From: Williamsia sterculiae
Lineage (GTDB): Bacteria; Actinomycetota; Actinomycetes; Mycobacteriales; Mycobacteriaceae
Length of the DNA stretch: 64,000 nt
NCBI RefSeq assembly: GCF_900156495.1
Contig: NZ_FTNT01000001.1
Span: forward strand, 1-64,000
Direction: 5' to 3'
The notes under the pieces were generated by a model. It saw nothing but the letters and a program-made list of their open reading frames with translations. It was not told the origin of the DNA and did no database searches. Shown piece by piece: positions 1 through 8,247 of this stretch (positions are counted from its first letter, which is position 1; every line of letters begins with the position of its first letter). The position numbers and the translations under genes were made by a program.

Positions 1-20
1 CCCCACCTTGTGGTGGTGGT

Positions 21-1526
21 TTAGGTGCGGGGTGGGGGTGTGACGTGGGTGGCGTTGTTGGTGTTGGGGTGTTCGGGTCCGGTGGTGGGGTGGTTGGTGT
101 CGGGGTTGGGGTGGGGGATGCGGTTGCGGGAGTGGGTGGCTTCGCTGGGTCGGGTGGGGGTGGGTGCGGAGTGGGGTGGTCGGTGGTAGGGGCCGGGTTT
201 GGGTCGGGGGTGTCCGCCGGGTAGGGCCAGGCGCAGGATGGTGCGTTGGACTTGTGCCCATTGGCGGTGGAAGGGTCCGGTGTTGTAGGGCAGTCCGTAG
301 CGTTGGCAGATGTCTTTGACCCGGGGTGCGACCTGGGCGTAGCGGGTGGAGGGCATGTCGGGGTAGAGGTGGTGTTCGACTTGGTAGCCGAGGTTGCCGG
401 AGATGATGTGGAACAGGGGGGAGCCCTCGATGTTCGCGGCGCCGATCAGTTGCCGGGCGTACCAGCCGCCGCGGGTCTCGTCTGCGGTCTCGTCCTGGGA
501 GAAGGTGTAGGCCTGGTCGGGGAAATGGCCGCAGAAGATGATCGCGTTCGACCACACGTTGCGGATCAGGTTGGCCACGAAATCGGCGCCCGCGGTCCGC
601 AGGAAGGTGTCCTCGGCGCCGGGTAACACCCGGTCGGCGGCCGCGGCGAGCAGGGTGACCGGGCCCAGGTGGGTTCGACGGTTGACGGTACGCAGCAGCC
701 GCCCGGTCCGGGAGGTGGCGGGTTGATCGAGACGCCCACCGGTCAGGGTGTGGGTGGCGAGGAACGCTGCCGCCGACACGGCGGGCCAGCCGAGGTAGTC
801 CTTGACGATCTGGCGTCGGGCTTTGCCGGCGATGCCTTTCAGGTCGTGGATGATCTCGGCGGCGGGTTTGTCGCCGCGGCGGATCGCTTCGATGTCCAGG
901 TCGTGTACGGCCACGCCCCACTCGAAAAACGCCATCAACACCACGTTGTAGAACGGTTGCAGCAGATACACCGGTGACCAGGGTTGGTGGGGGTCGATCC
1001 GCATGATCTCGTAGCCGAGGTCTTTGTCTTTACCGCGGATGTTGGTGTAGGTGTGGTGCACATAGTTGTGGGAATGTTTCCACGCTTCCGCGGTGGAGGC
1101 GGTGTCCCAGTCCCACACCGAGGAATGGATGTCGGGGTCGTTCATCCAGTCCCACTGACCGTGCATCACGTTGTGCCCGATCTCCATGTTCTCCAGGATC
1201 TTCGCCATCCCCAGACACGCGGTGCCCACCACCCACGCCGGGGTGGACCGCGAGTTGAGCAACACCACCCGACCCAACACCGCCAACTGTCGTTGCGCGG
1301 CGATCACCGACTTGATGTACCGCCGATCACCATCACCGAGGTCGGCGTACACATCGTCATGGATCGCGTCGAACTCCTTGCCCAACAACTCGATGTCCTC
1401 ATCAGACAAATGCGCCAACGGATGCGGTTGCCCATCCGGGCCCACCCCGTACACCCGCGCCCCCGAACGATCACCATCCCCACCGTAGGAAGTCGTGTCG
1501 GTGCGGTCAGTGGCATGTGTGGTCAT
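21..1526 (-). CDS. desA3: Membrane fatty acyl-CoA desaturase, DesA3-like
   Basis: Likely membrane-bound diiron desaturase that puts a cis double bond (Delta9 in characterised relatives) into acyl-CoA using electrons from the reductase encoded just upstream. All three histidine boxes are visible: HNVMH at about residues 118-122, HSHNYVHH at 151-158 and QVEHH with HH at 385-386. Hydrophobic stretches lie between them. The ATG at 1526 is chosen because GGGAGA sits 7 nt upstream; a longer in-frame TTG start at 1541 has no such support. At 501 residues it is longer than the roughly 430 I recall for M. tuberculosis DesA3. The excess is mostly a C-terminal tail of about 65 residues rich in Pro, His, Asn and Thr. 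It is second in an operon after the reductase (47-nt gap). Family call is firm; regiospecificity is not known. Confidence 0.9.
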   Translation of the reverse strand: MTTHATDRTDTTSYGGDGDRSGARVYGVGPDGQPHPLAHLSDEDIELLGKEFDAIHDDVYADLGDGDRRYIKSVIAAQRQLAVLGRVVLLNSRSTPAWVVGTACLGMAKILENMEIGHNVMHGQWDWMNDPDIHSSVWDWDTASTAEAWKHSHNYVHHTYTNIRGKDKDLGYEIMRIDPHQPWSPVYLLQPFYNVVLMAFFEWGVAVHDLDIEAIRRGDKPAAEIIHDLKGIAGKARRQIVKDYLGWPAVSAAAFLATHTLTGGRLDQPATSRTGRLLRTVNRRTHLGPVTLLAAAADRVLPGAEDTFLRTAGADFVANLIRNVWSNAIIFCGHFPDQAYTFSQDETADETRGGWYARQLIGAANIEGSPLFHIISGNLGYQVEHHLYPDMPSTRYAQVAPRVKDICQRYGLPYNTGPFHRQWAQVQRTILRLALPGGHPRPKPGPYHRPPHSAPTPTRPSEATHSRNRIPHPNPDTNHPTTGPEHPNTNNATHVTPPPRT

Positions 1527-1573
1527 GATGTGTTCTCCCAAATAATTGTTGTACTACAGGCCCCGGGCAGGGG

Positions 1574-2689
1574 TCACAGTTTGACGGTGACCTCACCCTC
1601 AGCGGTATGCACACAGATCCGGATGGCCTGGCCCTGCGGCGAGGACACCTCCCCGGTCCGCAGATCCCGCACCTGCCCCGCATCCAGAACCCCGGTACAC
1701 GTATGACAGATCCCGATCCGACACCCGAACTTCAACTCCAACCCCGCATCCTCCCCGGCCTGCAAGATCGGTTGCCCCGGCTCACACGTGGCCTCGGCCC
1801 CGGACTTGGCGAACCGCACCACCCCACCCTCACCCTCACCCGGATCCCCCCCGATCACCGGCTGGAACCGCTCCAGATGAATCCGCTCCGCGACATCGTG
1901 GGTGTCCCAGAACTCGACGAGATCGTCCAACAACTCCGACGGCCCCGAACACAACGCCTCCCGCTGCGACCAATCCGGACACCACGACTCGATATCGGCC
2001 ACCGACATCCGCCCGTCATCACCACTGACCCGCACATGCAGATCAAACCCGTCATGACGATCCGCGAAATCATCCAACTCATCAGCGAACATCAACTGCT
2101 CACGCTCACGCACCGAATGGATCACCACCACATCAGCCATCCGATCCCGCCGATCCAACGCCCGCAACATACTCATGATCGGAGTGATCCCACTACCCGC
2201 ACTGACGAACAACAACTTCGACGGCAACGGATCAGGCAACGTGAACACACCCTCGATCTCACCGAGCCGCACAATCTCACCCGGCCGCAACCGCTGCACC
2301 AAAAACGGTGACACCGTCCCATCCGGCACCAACTTCGGCGACACACTGATCAACCCATCACGCGGATCCGGATCCGACGTCAACGAATACGCCCGCCAAT
2401 GAAACACCCCATCCACCACCACACCCAACCGCACATACTGCCCCGGCAAATGACCCGGCCACTCATACCCCGGCCGAATCCACACCGTCGCCGCCGACGA
2501 CCCCTCCGACTCCACCTCCACCACCCGACCACGCAACTCCCGCGTCGTCCACAACGGATTGATCATCTCCACGTAATCATCCGGACGCAACGGATTGAAC
2601 AACCCCGTCACCGCCCGCATAAACCCCCGCCGCACCGGCGACACCCGAGGAACCGCACCACGCTCAGCCATCGAAGCGCTCACTGCCAT
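1574..2689 (-). CDS. Ferredoxin reductase-type flavoprotein with C-terminal 2Fe-2S domain (desaturase electron donor)
   Basis: NAD(P)H-dependent flavoprotein of the phthalate-dioxygenase-reductase/Rv3230c type. It would pass electrons from NAD(P)H through FAD and a plant-type 2Fe-2S cluster to the desaturase downstream. Domain order: FAD-binding (RAYSLTSDP), NAD-binding (GSGITPIMSML), then ferredoxin (CRIGICHTC, with a fourth Cys near the C-terminus in IRICVH). About 371 residues from the ATG at 2689, close to the length of Rv3230c as I recall it. ATG 2671 and GTG 2776 are alternative starts and none has a convincing ribosome-binding site. Codon use is odd: Leu is mostly TTG, Asp often GAT, and third positions favour G or T, unlike genes after 3 kb, which favour C. 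Confidence 0.88.
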   Translation of the reverse strand: MAVSASMAERGAVPRVSPVRRGFMRAVTGLFNPLRPDDYVEMINPLWTTRELRGRVVEVESEGSSAATVWIRPGYEWPGHLPGQYVRLGVVVDGVFHWRAYSLTSDPDPRDGLISVSPKLVPDGTVSPFLVQRLRPGEIVRLGEIEGVFTLPDPLPSKLLFVSAGSGITPIMSMLRALDRRDRMADVVVIHSVREREQLMFADELDDFADRHDGFDLHVRVSGDDGRMSVADIESWCPDWSQREALCSGPSELLDDLVEFWDTHDVAERIHLERFQPVIGGDPGEGEGGVVRFAKSGAEATCEPGQPILQAGEDAGLELKFGCRIGICHTCTGVLDAGQVRDLRTGEVSSPQGQAIRICVHTAEGEVTVKL

Positions 2690-3051
2690 GCATTGGGTAC
2701 ACAGAACCTCACTCGACTCGGGATTTCGGCGCGGGGCTGCTCCGCGGCGACGGACAGGCGGCGACACAGCCACCACGTCCGTGTGACCGACATTACATCT
2801 CGATCATCGGGTGCGGGTTCGAGTGGACAACAGACGTGCAGGTGCACAGAGTTTTTCGGCTCGACCGCCACCAGATGAGGCGCCTTCGGGCCACCATCAC
2901 CAGGGTCGACCGGGCCGGTGGTGACAGCTACTTCGCCCTGCCACCGGCGGATGGGCGGAATCGGTCAGCGAGACGGTCCCGACGAGCAGCCGATCACCGA
3001 TTCGGGAGCGGGCGCCTCCTGCCCCAGGTCGAGCTCGACGGCGCCGGGCGC
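2690..3051. other. Intergenic region, reductase promoter side and sigma-factor 3' side
   Basis: About 360 bp between the reductase start and the end of the sigma-factor gene. The promoter of the reductase-desaturase operon should lie here on the minus strand. I see no confident -35/-10 pair, no conserved palindrome and no small gene with a ribosome-binding site. Reading frames through it look like noise. Confidence 0.4.
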
Positions 3052-4086
3052 TCACTCGACGGGAGGAGGCGTCGGCGGCAGCCCGAAGCGGGCGAAGTCG
3101 TCGAGGATGTTCTCGCTGAAGAAGGCGACGACGTGGCGCACCTTGCCGCTCGCCGGGTCGATGTCGAGCACCTGCAGTTGGAATGGGCGGTGCACCCCGT
3201 CCGCACCGATCATGTACAGCCCGAACGCGGGTTGGCCGTTGGCGATCGTCGGCAGCAGTATCTGGTCGCCCCGTTTCTCTGCTGGACAGTTGCCGCGGAT
3301 GAGAGCGCCGATGGAGTCGGGACCCTGGTACCACCCGGTGAACGGGGGCATCTCCCAGATCGCCTTGTCGGTGAACATGGACACGATCGCGTCCACGTCG
3401 TATTCGTAGAACGCGTTGACGTATCGCTGCAGCATCTCGCGCTGGGTCGCCTCGTCGGGTTCGACCACCGCCTCCTGATCGACGTCGGCTCGCTTCAGCT
3501 GTTCGCGGGCGCGCTGCAGCAGGCTGTTGATGGTCGGCACCGAGAGGCCCAGGGTGTCGGCGACCTCGGCGGCCCGCCACTGCAGCACATCCCGCAGTAC
3601 CAGGACCGCGCGCTGACGCTCGGGCAGATGCTGCAACGCGGCGATGAAGGCCAATCGGATCGACTCCCGCGAACCGACCACGGTGGCCGGGTCGGCGTTG
3701 TCGGCGGGTGCGATCTCGTCACCCCCGGCGTAGGGCTCGAGCCAGGGGACCTCGTGATCCTCGAGCAGCGGTGCGGTGGGGTCGTACGCGTCACCACCGA
3801 GGCCCGAGGGAAGCGGTCGTCGCTGGCTGGACTGCAGGGCGGTGAGGCAGGTGTTGGTGGCGATCTTGTACAACCACGTCCGCATCGACGCGCGTCCGTC
3901 GAACCTCGCGTAGCCACGCCAGGCACGGATGAACGTCTCCTGGGCGAGATCCTCGGCGTCGTGGAACGACCCCATCATCCGATAGCAGTGCGCCTGGATC
4001 TCGCGTCGGAACGGCTCGACGATCGCGAAGAACTCCGCGTCGTTCACATCGCGTGGTTCAGATCTGTGGTCGGTCTGCACCGTCAT
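3052..4086 (-). CDS. ECF RNA polymerase sigma factor with C-terminal SnoaL-like domain (SigG-like)
   Basis: Extracytoplasmic-function sigma factor that would direct RNA polymerase to a stress regulon. Region 2 lies at about residues 20-90 (DAEDLAQETFIRAW, then ASMRTWLYKIATN). Region 4 HTH is at about 165-220 (LPERQRAVLVLRDVL, then EVADTLGLSVPTINSLLQRAR). The last 120 residues resemble the SnoaL/NTF2-like domain found at the C-terminus of SigG/SigJ-type sigma factors, where it can replace an anti-sigma factor. At 344 residues it is much longer than a minimal ECF factor (about 180), as expected for that group. No anti-sigma gene lies next to it, which fits control by its own C-terminal domain (inference). 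Confidence 0.85.
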   Translation of the reverse strand: MTVQTDHRSEPRDVNDAEFFAIVEPFRREIQAHCYRMMGSFHDAEDLAQETFIRAWRGYARFDGRASMRTWLYKIATNTCLTALQSSQRRPLPSGLGGDAYDPTAPLLEDHEVPWLEPYAGGDEIAPADNADPATVVGSRESIRLAFIAALQHLPERQRAVLVLRDVLQWRAAEVADTLGLSVPTINSLLQRAREQLKRADVDQEAVVEPDEATQREMLQRYVNAFYEYDVDAIVSMFTDKAIWEMPPFTGWYQGPDSIGALIRGNCPAEKRGDQILLPTIANGQPAFGLYMIGADGVHRPFQLQVLDIDPASGKVRHVVAFFSENILDDFARFGLPPTPPPVE

Positions 4087-4184
4087 GGCTCAGAGAGTAC
4101 GCCCGACTCGCCGCATTCGGAGGCGGTCAATCAGTCCCACACCCCTGCAACTGGTCCGGCAGTCCTAGCCCATGGTCCGGTTGA

Positions 4185-4221
4185 CGAAAACTGCGGGAAA
4201 CCGGACTTCCCGCAGTTTTCG
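4185..4221. terminator. Perfect 15-bp inverted repeat, likely terminator of the sfn operon
   Basis: Arms at 4185-4199 and 4207-4221 are exact reverse complements with a 7-nt loop. The outer ends are A-rich on one side and T-rich on the other, so the hairpin would work as an intrinsic terminator in either direction. It lies downstream of the sfnB-like stop on the minus strand and just upstream of the sigma-factor gene, which it would insulate. Confidence 0.7.
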
Positions 4222-4285
4222 TGGGAGCCCGGCGCCGGGGACAGACACCCCAAGACCCCGGATGCCATCGGCCGTGATCGCCCTG

Positions 4286-5512
4286 TCAGATGACCCCGTG
4301 TCGTGGTGGATCCTCGTCCCGCAACACGCTGCGCCCGATGTGTTGGTATTTCCAGCGCACCGGATCGTGCAACGTATGGGTACGTGCATTTCGCCAGAAA
4401 TGGTTCAGGCCCAGATCAGCTCCGGCGCTGCGGGTGCCACTGACCTCGAACAGTGCCGAGGAGACCTCGTTGGCCGATCGATCGGCGACGACCTTTGCCA
4501 CGGCGACGGCCAGCGACGCGTCGGCGGCGGAACCGGTGCCCTCCAGGGTGGCGTCGACGGCGCGACCCGCGGCGGCCAGGGTGGCCTCGGCCGTGCCGAC
4601 CGACACCGCCAACTCACCGAAGCGCTGGACCAGCAGCGGGTCGTCGACGGCCCGATCGACCTCCGCCTCGAACCAGGGCCGGGACCTGGTTCGCACGAAC
4701 TCGACCGCGGCGGTGAGCGCGCCACGGGCGATGCCGGCGTCGATGGCCACGTGCAGGAGTTGTGCGAACGCGCCGTACCCCGCCGGAGCGGACACTGCGG
4801 GAGCTCGTGACACCAGGTCTTCGTGTCGCACATCCACGCCGTCGAAACGGATGGTGCCGCTGCCGGTGGTGCGTTGACCCATCCCGGTCCAGTCGTCGAC
4901 GATCTCCACTCCCGCCGAGTCGGCGGGGATGAAGGCGATGTACTCGCCGATGTCGAGGTCACCGGCAGGCTCGTCCAACCGTGCCAACACCGCGAGGGTG
5001 TCGGCGAACAGTGAACCGGTGCAGTAGAACTTCTCGCCGTCCAGATGGAAGCCGTTGCTGTGCTGGGTGATACGAGTCGCGATGTCGGCGACGGTCTTGC
5101 CTCCGCGTTCCGACTGTGCGTTGGCGATCCGGCCACCGGAGAGCACCTGTGTGAAGAAGCGTTGCTGCTGCTCGCGATCTGCGGCCAACCGCAGCAGGTT
5201 CACGTATACGAAGTGACTGTGCGGAATCTGCGCGATGTTGGGGTCGGCGGTGGCCAGGATCCGGAACACCTCGGCGACCACCGACGGTGGTAGGTCGGCG
5301 CCGCCGAACTCCACCGGGACGGTGATGGCCAACAACCCGCCGGCCGCCAGCTCGTCGGTCTCCGGGTACGGCAGCACCCGGTCGCGGTCGCGCTCGGCCG
5401 CTCCCCGGGCGAACGAGCCGGCGAGACGGGTCGCCGCGGTGATGGCCTCGTCCGCCGTGCGGATACGCGCGGCGGTACCGGGATCGACGACCGTCTCGAC
5501 GGTATCGGTCAC
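4286..5512 (-). CDS. sfnB: SfnB-family acyl-CoA dehydrogenase-like sulfur acquisition oxidoreductase
   Basis: A flavin-dependent monooxygenase/dehydrogenase of the acyl-CoA dehydrogenase fold, closest by eye to SfnB and DszC-type enzymes of organosulfur use. The SfnB role is in dimethyl sulfone or sulfonate assimilation, but its exact reaction is not settled. 408 residues, the usual size. Supporting patterns are the N-terminal helical domain (LAAGGLLAITVPVEFGGADL), the central beta domain (HLDGEKFYCTGSLFAD) and the C-terminal helix with HFWRNARTHTLHDPVRWK. The GTG start at 5512 overlaps the sfnG-like stop by 4 bp (GTGA), so the two are probably translationally coupled. It is last in a three-gene sulfur operon and is followed by a strong hairpin at 4185-4221. 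Confidence 0.82.
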   Translation of the reverse strand: MTDTVETVVDPGTAARIRTADEAITAATRLAGSFARGAAERDRDRVLPYPETDELAAGGLLAITVPVEFGGADLPPSVVAEVFRILATADPNIAQIPHSHFVYVNLLRLAADREQQQRFFTQVLSGGRIANAQSERGGKTVADIATRITQHSNGFHLDGEKFYCTGSLFADTLAVLARLDEPAGDLDIGEYIAFIPADSAGVEIVDDWTGMGQRTTGSGTIRFDGVDVRHEDLVSRAPAVSAPAGYGAFAQLLHVAIDAGIARGALTAAVEFVRTRSRPWFEAEVDRAVDDPLLVQRFGELAVSVGTAEATLAAAGRAVDATLEGTGSAADASLAVAVAKVVADRSANEVSSALFEVSGTRSAGADLGLNHFWRNARTHTLHDPVRWKYQHIGRSVLRDEDPPRHGVI

Positions 5513-6621
5513 GACACGCTCGCCGACGTGCTGCTCGCCTCGAGTTCACGGACCAAGGGGAGCACCTTCGCGCCGAAGTACTCGATCTCCTCTTGGAAGT
5601 GCAGGAAGCCGCCGAGGATGAGGTCGACGCCCAGCTTCTTGTAGGCCACGATGCGCTCGGCGACCTGCTCGGGCGTCCCGATCAGTTGACTGCGGAACCC
5701 GTCGTTGTACTGCACCAGATCCTCGAACGAGGAATCGGCCCACATGCCCTTGCCGTCCGAGGTGGACTTGCCCGCCTGCTTGACCGAATCGCGGAAGCCC
5801 TCCACCGCTTCGGTGTTCGCCTTCTCGACGATCTCCCGCAAGGTGTCGCGGGCCTCACGCTCGGTGTCGCGGGCGATGATGAAAGCGTTCAGCCCGAAGC
5901 GGACCTCGCGGTCGTGGGCGCGGGCCACCGCGCGCAGGTCGTCGAGCTGCTCGGTCACCCCGTCGAAGTCCTTGCCGTTGGAGAAGTACCAGTCGGCATA
6001 GCGACCGCCGTTGCTCCGGGCAGCCGTCGAGTTACCGCCCTGGAACAGTTCGGGGTTCGGCCGCTGCGGGGTGTTCAACGGCTTCGGCTTCAGGGTGAAA
6101 TCACGGATCCGGTAGAAGTCGCCGCCGAAGTCGACGTGATCCTCGGTCCAGATCTTCCGGAGTACCTCGAGGAACTCGGCGCTGCGACGGTAGCGTTCGT
6201 CGTGTTCGAGCCAGGGCTCGCCGAGCGCGCGGAACTCGCCGGAGAACCAACCGGAGACGACGTTCACCGCGAAGCGTCCGTTGGACAGGTGATCGGCGGT
6301 GGCACCGAATTTGGCCAGCACCGCCGGCTGCCAGAGCCCGGGGTGGACGGCGGCGATGACCTTCAACCGTTCGGTGGCAAGCAGCAGCGCGAGTGAGAAC
6401 GACGTCGACTCGTGCTGGTACTCGGCTCCGTACGACGCCATGTAGCGGACCTGCGAGAGCGCGTAGTCGAAACCGTTCCGCTCGGCGGTCTGGGCCAATC
6501 GCTTGTTGTACTCGAAGTCCCAGCTGGTGCGCTGATCGATGGTGCTGGTCACCAGCCCGCCACTGACGTTGGGCACCCAGTAGGCGAACTGTACGTTGTC
6601 GGTGATCTTCTCTGTGCTCAT
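5509..6621 (-). CDS. sfnG: FMNH2-dependent dimethyl sulfone monooxygenase
   Basis: Bacterial-luciferase-like flavin monooxygenase. SfnG oxidises dimethyl sulfone to methanesulfinate using FMNH2 from a separate reductase. The product begins MSTEKITDNVQFAYWVPNVSG, the typical SfnG N-terminus. It carries the luciferase-fold segments SLALLLATERLKVIAAVHPG and GRFAVNVVSGWFSGEF, and a C-terminal RIVAYKKLGVDLILGGFLHF. 370 residues from the ATG at 6621, full length. The open frame extends upstream into ssuD but has no initiation signal there. The 28-nt gap to ssuD and 4-bp overlap with sfnB mark one operon. No flavin reductase (SsuE/MsuE type) is present, so FMNH2 must come from elsewhere. Confidence 0.87.
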   Translation of the reverse strand: MSTEKITDNVQFAYWVPNVSGGLVTSTIDQRTSWDFEYNKRLAQTAERNGFDYALSQVRYMASYGAEYQHESTSFSLALLLATERLKVIAAVHPGLWQPAVLAKFGATADHLSNGRFAVNVVSGWFSGEFRALGEPWLEHDERYRRSAEFLEVLRKIWTEDHVDFGGDFYRIRDFTLKPKPLNTPQRPNPELFQGGNSTAARSNGGRYADWYFSNGKDFDGVTEQLDDLRAVARAHDREVRFGLNAFIIARDTEREARDTLREIVEKANTEAVEGFRDSVKQAGKSTSDGKGMWADSSFEDLVQYNDGFRSQLIGTPEQVAERIVAYKKLGVDLILGGFLHFQEEIEYFGAKVLPLVRELEASSTSASVS

Positions 6622-6649
6622 CGTCGATCCTCTCGAGGCTGTGGGTCGG

Positions 6650-7828
6650 TCAGGAAGCGCTGGCGGACTTGAGATTCGGCAGAAAAGCGCCGCTGCTTGG
6701 TCCGGCGTCGGCGTGTAACGGCGTGGCCAGTCCGCGTCGGGCGAGCTCGGGACGGACTCCCTCGCCGAAGTGGTACGCCTCCTCGACGTGCGGATATCCG
6801 GACAGGATGAAGTGATCGAGGCCGAGTCCTGCGTACTCCTCGATGCGGTCGGCCACCTCGGAGTACGAACCGACCAGCGCGGTACCGGCTCCACCACGCA
6901 CCAGGCCGACACCACTCCACAGATTGGGGTAGATCTCCAGGGTGCGTGCGTCCGCGCTGCCGGCGAATGCCGCGCCGCCACCGTGGAGTTCACGCATCCT
7001 CCGCTGGCCCTCGGACTCCGAACGGGCCAGGTTGGCCTGGGCGTTGGCCACAGTCTCGGGATCCAATGCGCCGAGCAATCGGTCGGCTTCGGCCCACGCC
7101 TGCTCGCTGGTCTCGCGGGCGATGACGTGCAATCGGATCCCGTAGTCCAGGGTGCGGTTCTCGGTCTCGGCGAGCCCACGAATCCAGTTCACCTTCTCGG
7201 CCACGGCCTCGGGTGGCTCACCCCAGGTCAGGTAGGTGTCGGCGAACCGGGAGGCAACCGTGCCCGCAGCGGGCGACGAGCCGCCGAAGAACACCGGCGG
7301 GAGTGGATCAGGCGTGCGCACCAGCGACGCCTCCTCCACCCGCAGATGTTTGCCGTGGTACGTCACCGGGTCGGACGCGGTCCACAGCTGGTGAACGATG
7401 TCGAGGAACTCTCCGCACCGCTCGTAGCGTCCTTCCTTGGACAGGAAGTCGCCGAATGCACGTTGTTCGCTGGATTCACCCCCGGTGACCACGTTGAGCA
7501 GCAGTCGTCCACCGGAGAGCCGTTGGAATGTCGCGGCCATCTGCGCGGCCAGGGTGGGACTGGTGAGCCCGGGTCGGAACGCGACCAGGAATTTCAGCGT
7601 GTCCGTGCTCTCGATGAGCATCGCGGTGGACAACCATGCGTCCTCACACCACAGGCCGGTGGGGGTCAACACCGCCTCGAATCCGTTCACCTCGGCCGCA
7701 CCCGCCAGCTGCTTGAGGTAACGCAGATCGGCGGGTCGATCACCCGACATCGAACTGCCGTGGCCACCGGCCATCAGGTTGCGGGAGTCGCCGTAGGTGG
7801 GCAGGAACCAGTGGTAGTGCAATGACAC
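6650..7828 (-). CDS. ssuD: FMNH2-dependent alkanesulfonate monooxygenase
   Basis: Luciferase-family two-component monooxygenase that cleaves alkanesulfonates to aldehyde and sulfite, so releasing sulfur. Typical segments are YHWFLPTYGDSR at the N-terminus, LKFLVAFRPGLTSPTLAAQM, GRLLLNVVTGGE and a C-terminal LGLDHFILSGYPHVEEAYHFGE. The GTG at 7828 is chosen because AAAGG lies about 8 nt upstream and the protein then starts right at the family N-terminus; it gives 392 residues (relatives about 380). A longer GTG start at 7861 is possible. First gene of the ssuD-sfnG-sfnB operon, divergent from the ROK regulator. No SsuABC transporter or SsuE reductase is in the window. Confidence 0.88.
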   Translation of the reverse strand: MSLHYHWFLPTYGDSRNLMAGGHGSSMSGDRPADLRYLKQLAGAAEVNGFEAVLTPTGLWCEDAWLSTAMLIESTDTLKFLVAFRPGLTSPTLAAQMAATFQRLSGGRLLLNVVTGGESSEQRAFGDFLSKEGRYERCGEFLDIVHQLWTASDPVTYHGKHLRVEEASLVRTPDPLPPVFFGGSSPAAGTVASRFADTYLTWGEPPEAVAEKVNWIRGLAETENRTLDYGIRLHVIARETSEQAWAEADRLLGALDPETVANAQANLARSESEGQRRMRELHGGGAAFAGSADARTLEIYPNLWSGVGLVRGGAGTALVGSYSEVADRIEEYAGLGLDHFILSGYPHVEEAYHFGEGVRPELARRGLATPLHADAGPSSGAFLPNLKSASAS

Positions 7829-8028
7829 TGCACGGGCCTTTCGTCGCCGGGACGGCCTCACGGGGCCGGTGGACAGGGGTCGTCCGCAAGTGTCATCGCG
7901 GGACCAAGTCCAACCCAGGGTTCGAATCGCGGTGAGCCGAAATCGTCGTCGGTGCCCACGATGGCGATACGCTCTGCCAGCAGCGGTATACGCGCACGTC
8001 GCGGCCGGTTGATCTCCCTCGCCCGGCG

Positions 8029-8057
8029 TTGCGGTCGGTGTGCGGCGTTGCTACGTT
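8029..8057 (+). promoter_or_regulatory. Candidate promoter for leader peptide and ROK regulator
   Basis: TTGCGG at 8029-8034 and TACGTT at 8052-8057 are separated by exactly 17 nt. Both match the loose sigma-A consensus of actinobacteria. Transcription would start near 8064, giving a leader of about 40 nt before the Cys-rich peptide. Confidence 0.45.
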
Positions 8058-8102
8058 TGCCTCATGGCGGGTCAGATGTGCACACCACCGGAGGTCACCT
8101 AT

Positions 8103-8165
8103 GTGACCACCGCGTTGGGATGCCGCCTGCCTTTCGCCCGTGTCCTGTGTTGCCGAATGCTCTGA
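8103..8165 (+). CDS. Cys-rich regulatory leader peptide (20 residues)
   Basis: A 20-codon open frame starting with GTG at 8103 and ending with TGA at 8163-8165. A near-perfect ribosome-binding site GGAGG at 8090-8094 lies 8 nt upstream. The peptide reads VTTALGCRLPFARVLCCRML, with Cys at position 7 and a Cys-Cys pair at 16-17. Short Cys-rich leader peptides precede sulfur-assimilation operons in actinobacteria, and Cys-responsive attenuation by such frames has been shown in mycobacteria. The position, upstream of a sulfonate-type regulator, fits. I infer that ribosome stalling at the Cys codons under cysteine shortage changes expression of the ROK gene. Too short to be an enzyme. Confidence 0.72.
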   Translation: MTTALGCRLPFARVLCCRML

Positions 8166-8247
8166 CCCGACCCAGACATTCGATTCTTTCGCCCGCGTAC
8201 GGGTGGACCCGGCTCAACCATGCCGGAGCTCGAGCAACGAGGACTTC

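Larger units (their letters stand above)
7829..8247. other. Divergent control region between ssuD operon and ROK regulator
   Basis: About 420 bp holding the promoters of both units. On the plus strand it contains a candidate promoter at 8029-8057 and a Cys-rich leader peptide at 8103-8165. A direct repeat of CTTTCGCCCG occurs at about 8130 and 8186. On the minus strand I cannot assign a convincing promoter. An 82-nt stretch separates the leader stop from the ROK start; only weak hairpins are visible in it. Confidence 0.6.

Noticed and set aside
8140-8247. N-terminal extension of the ROK regulator from 8140
   Set aside because: Would overlap the leader peptide and lacks a ribosome-binding site; ATG 8248 has one and matches the family length better.
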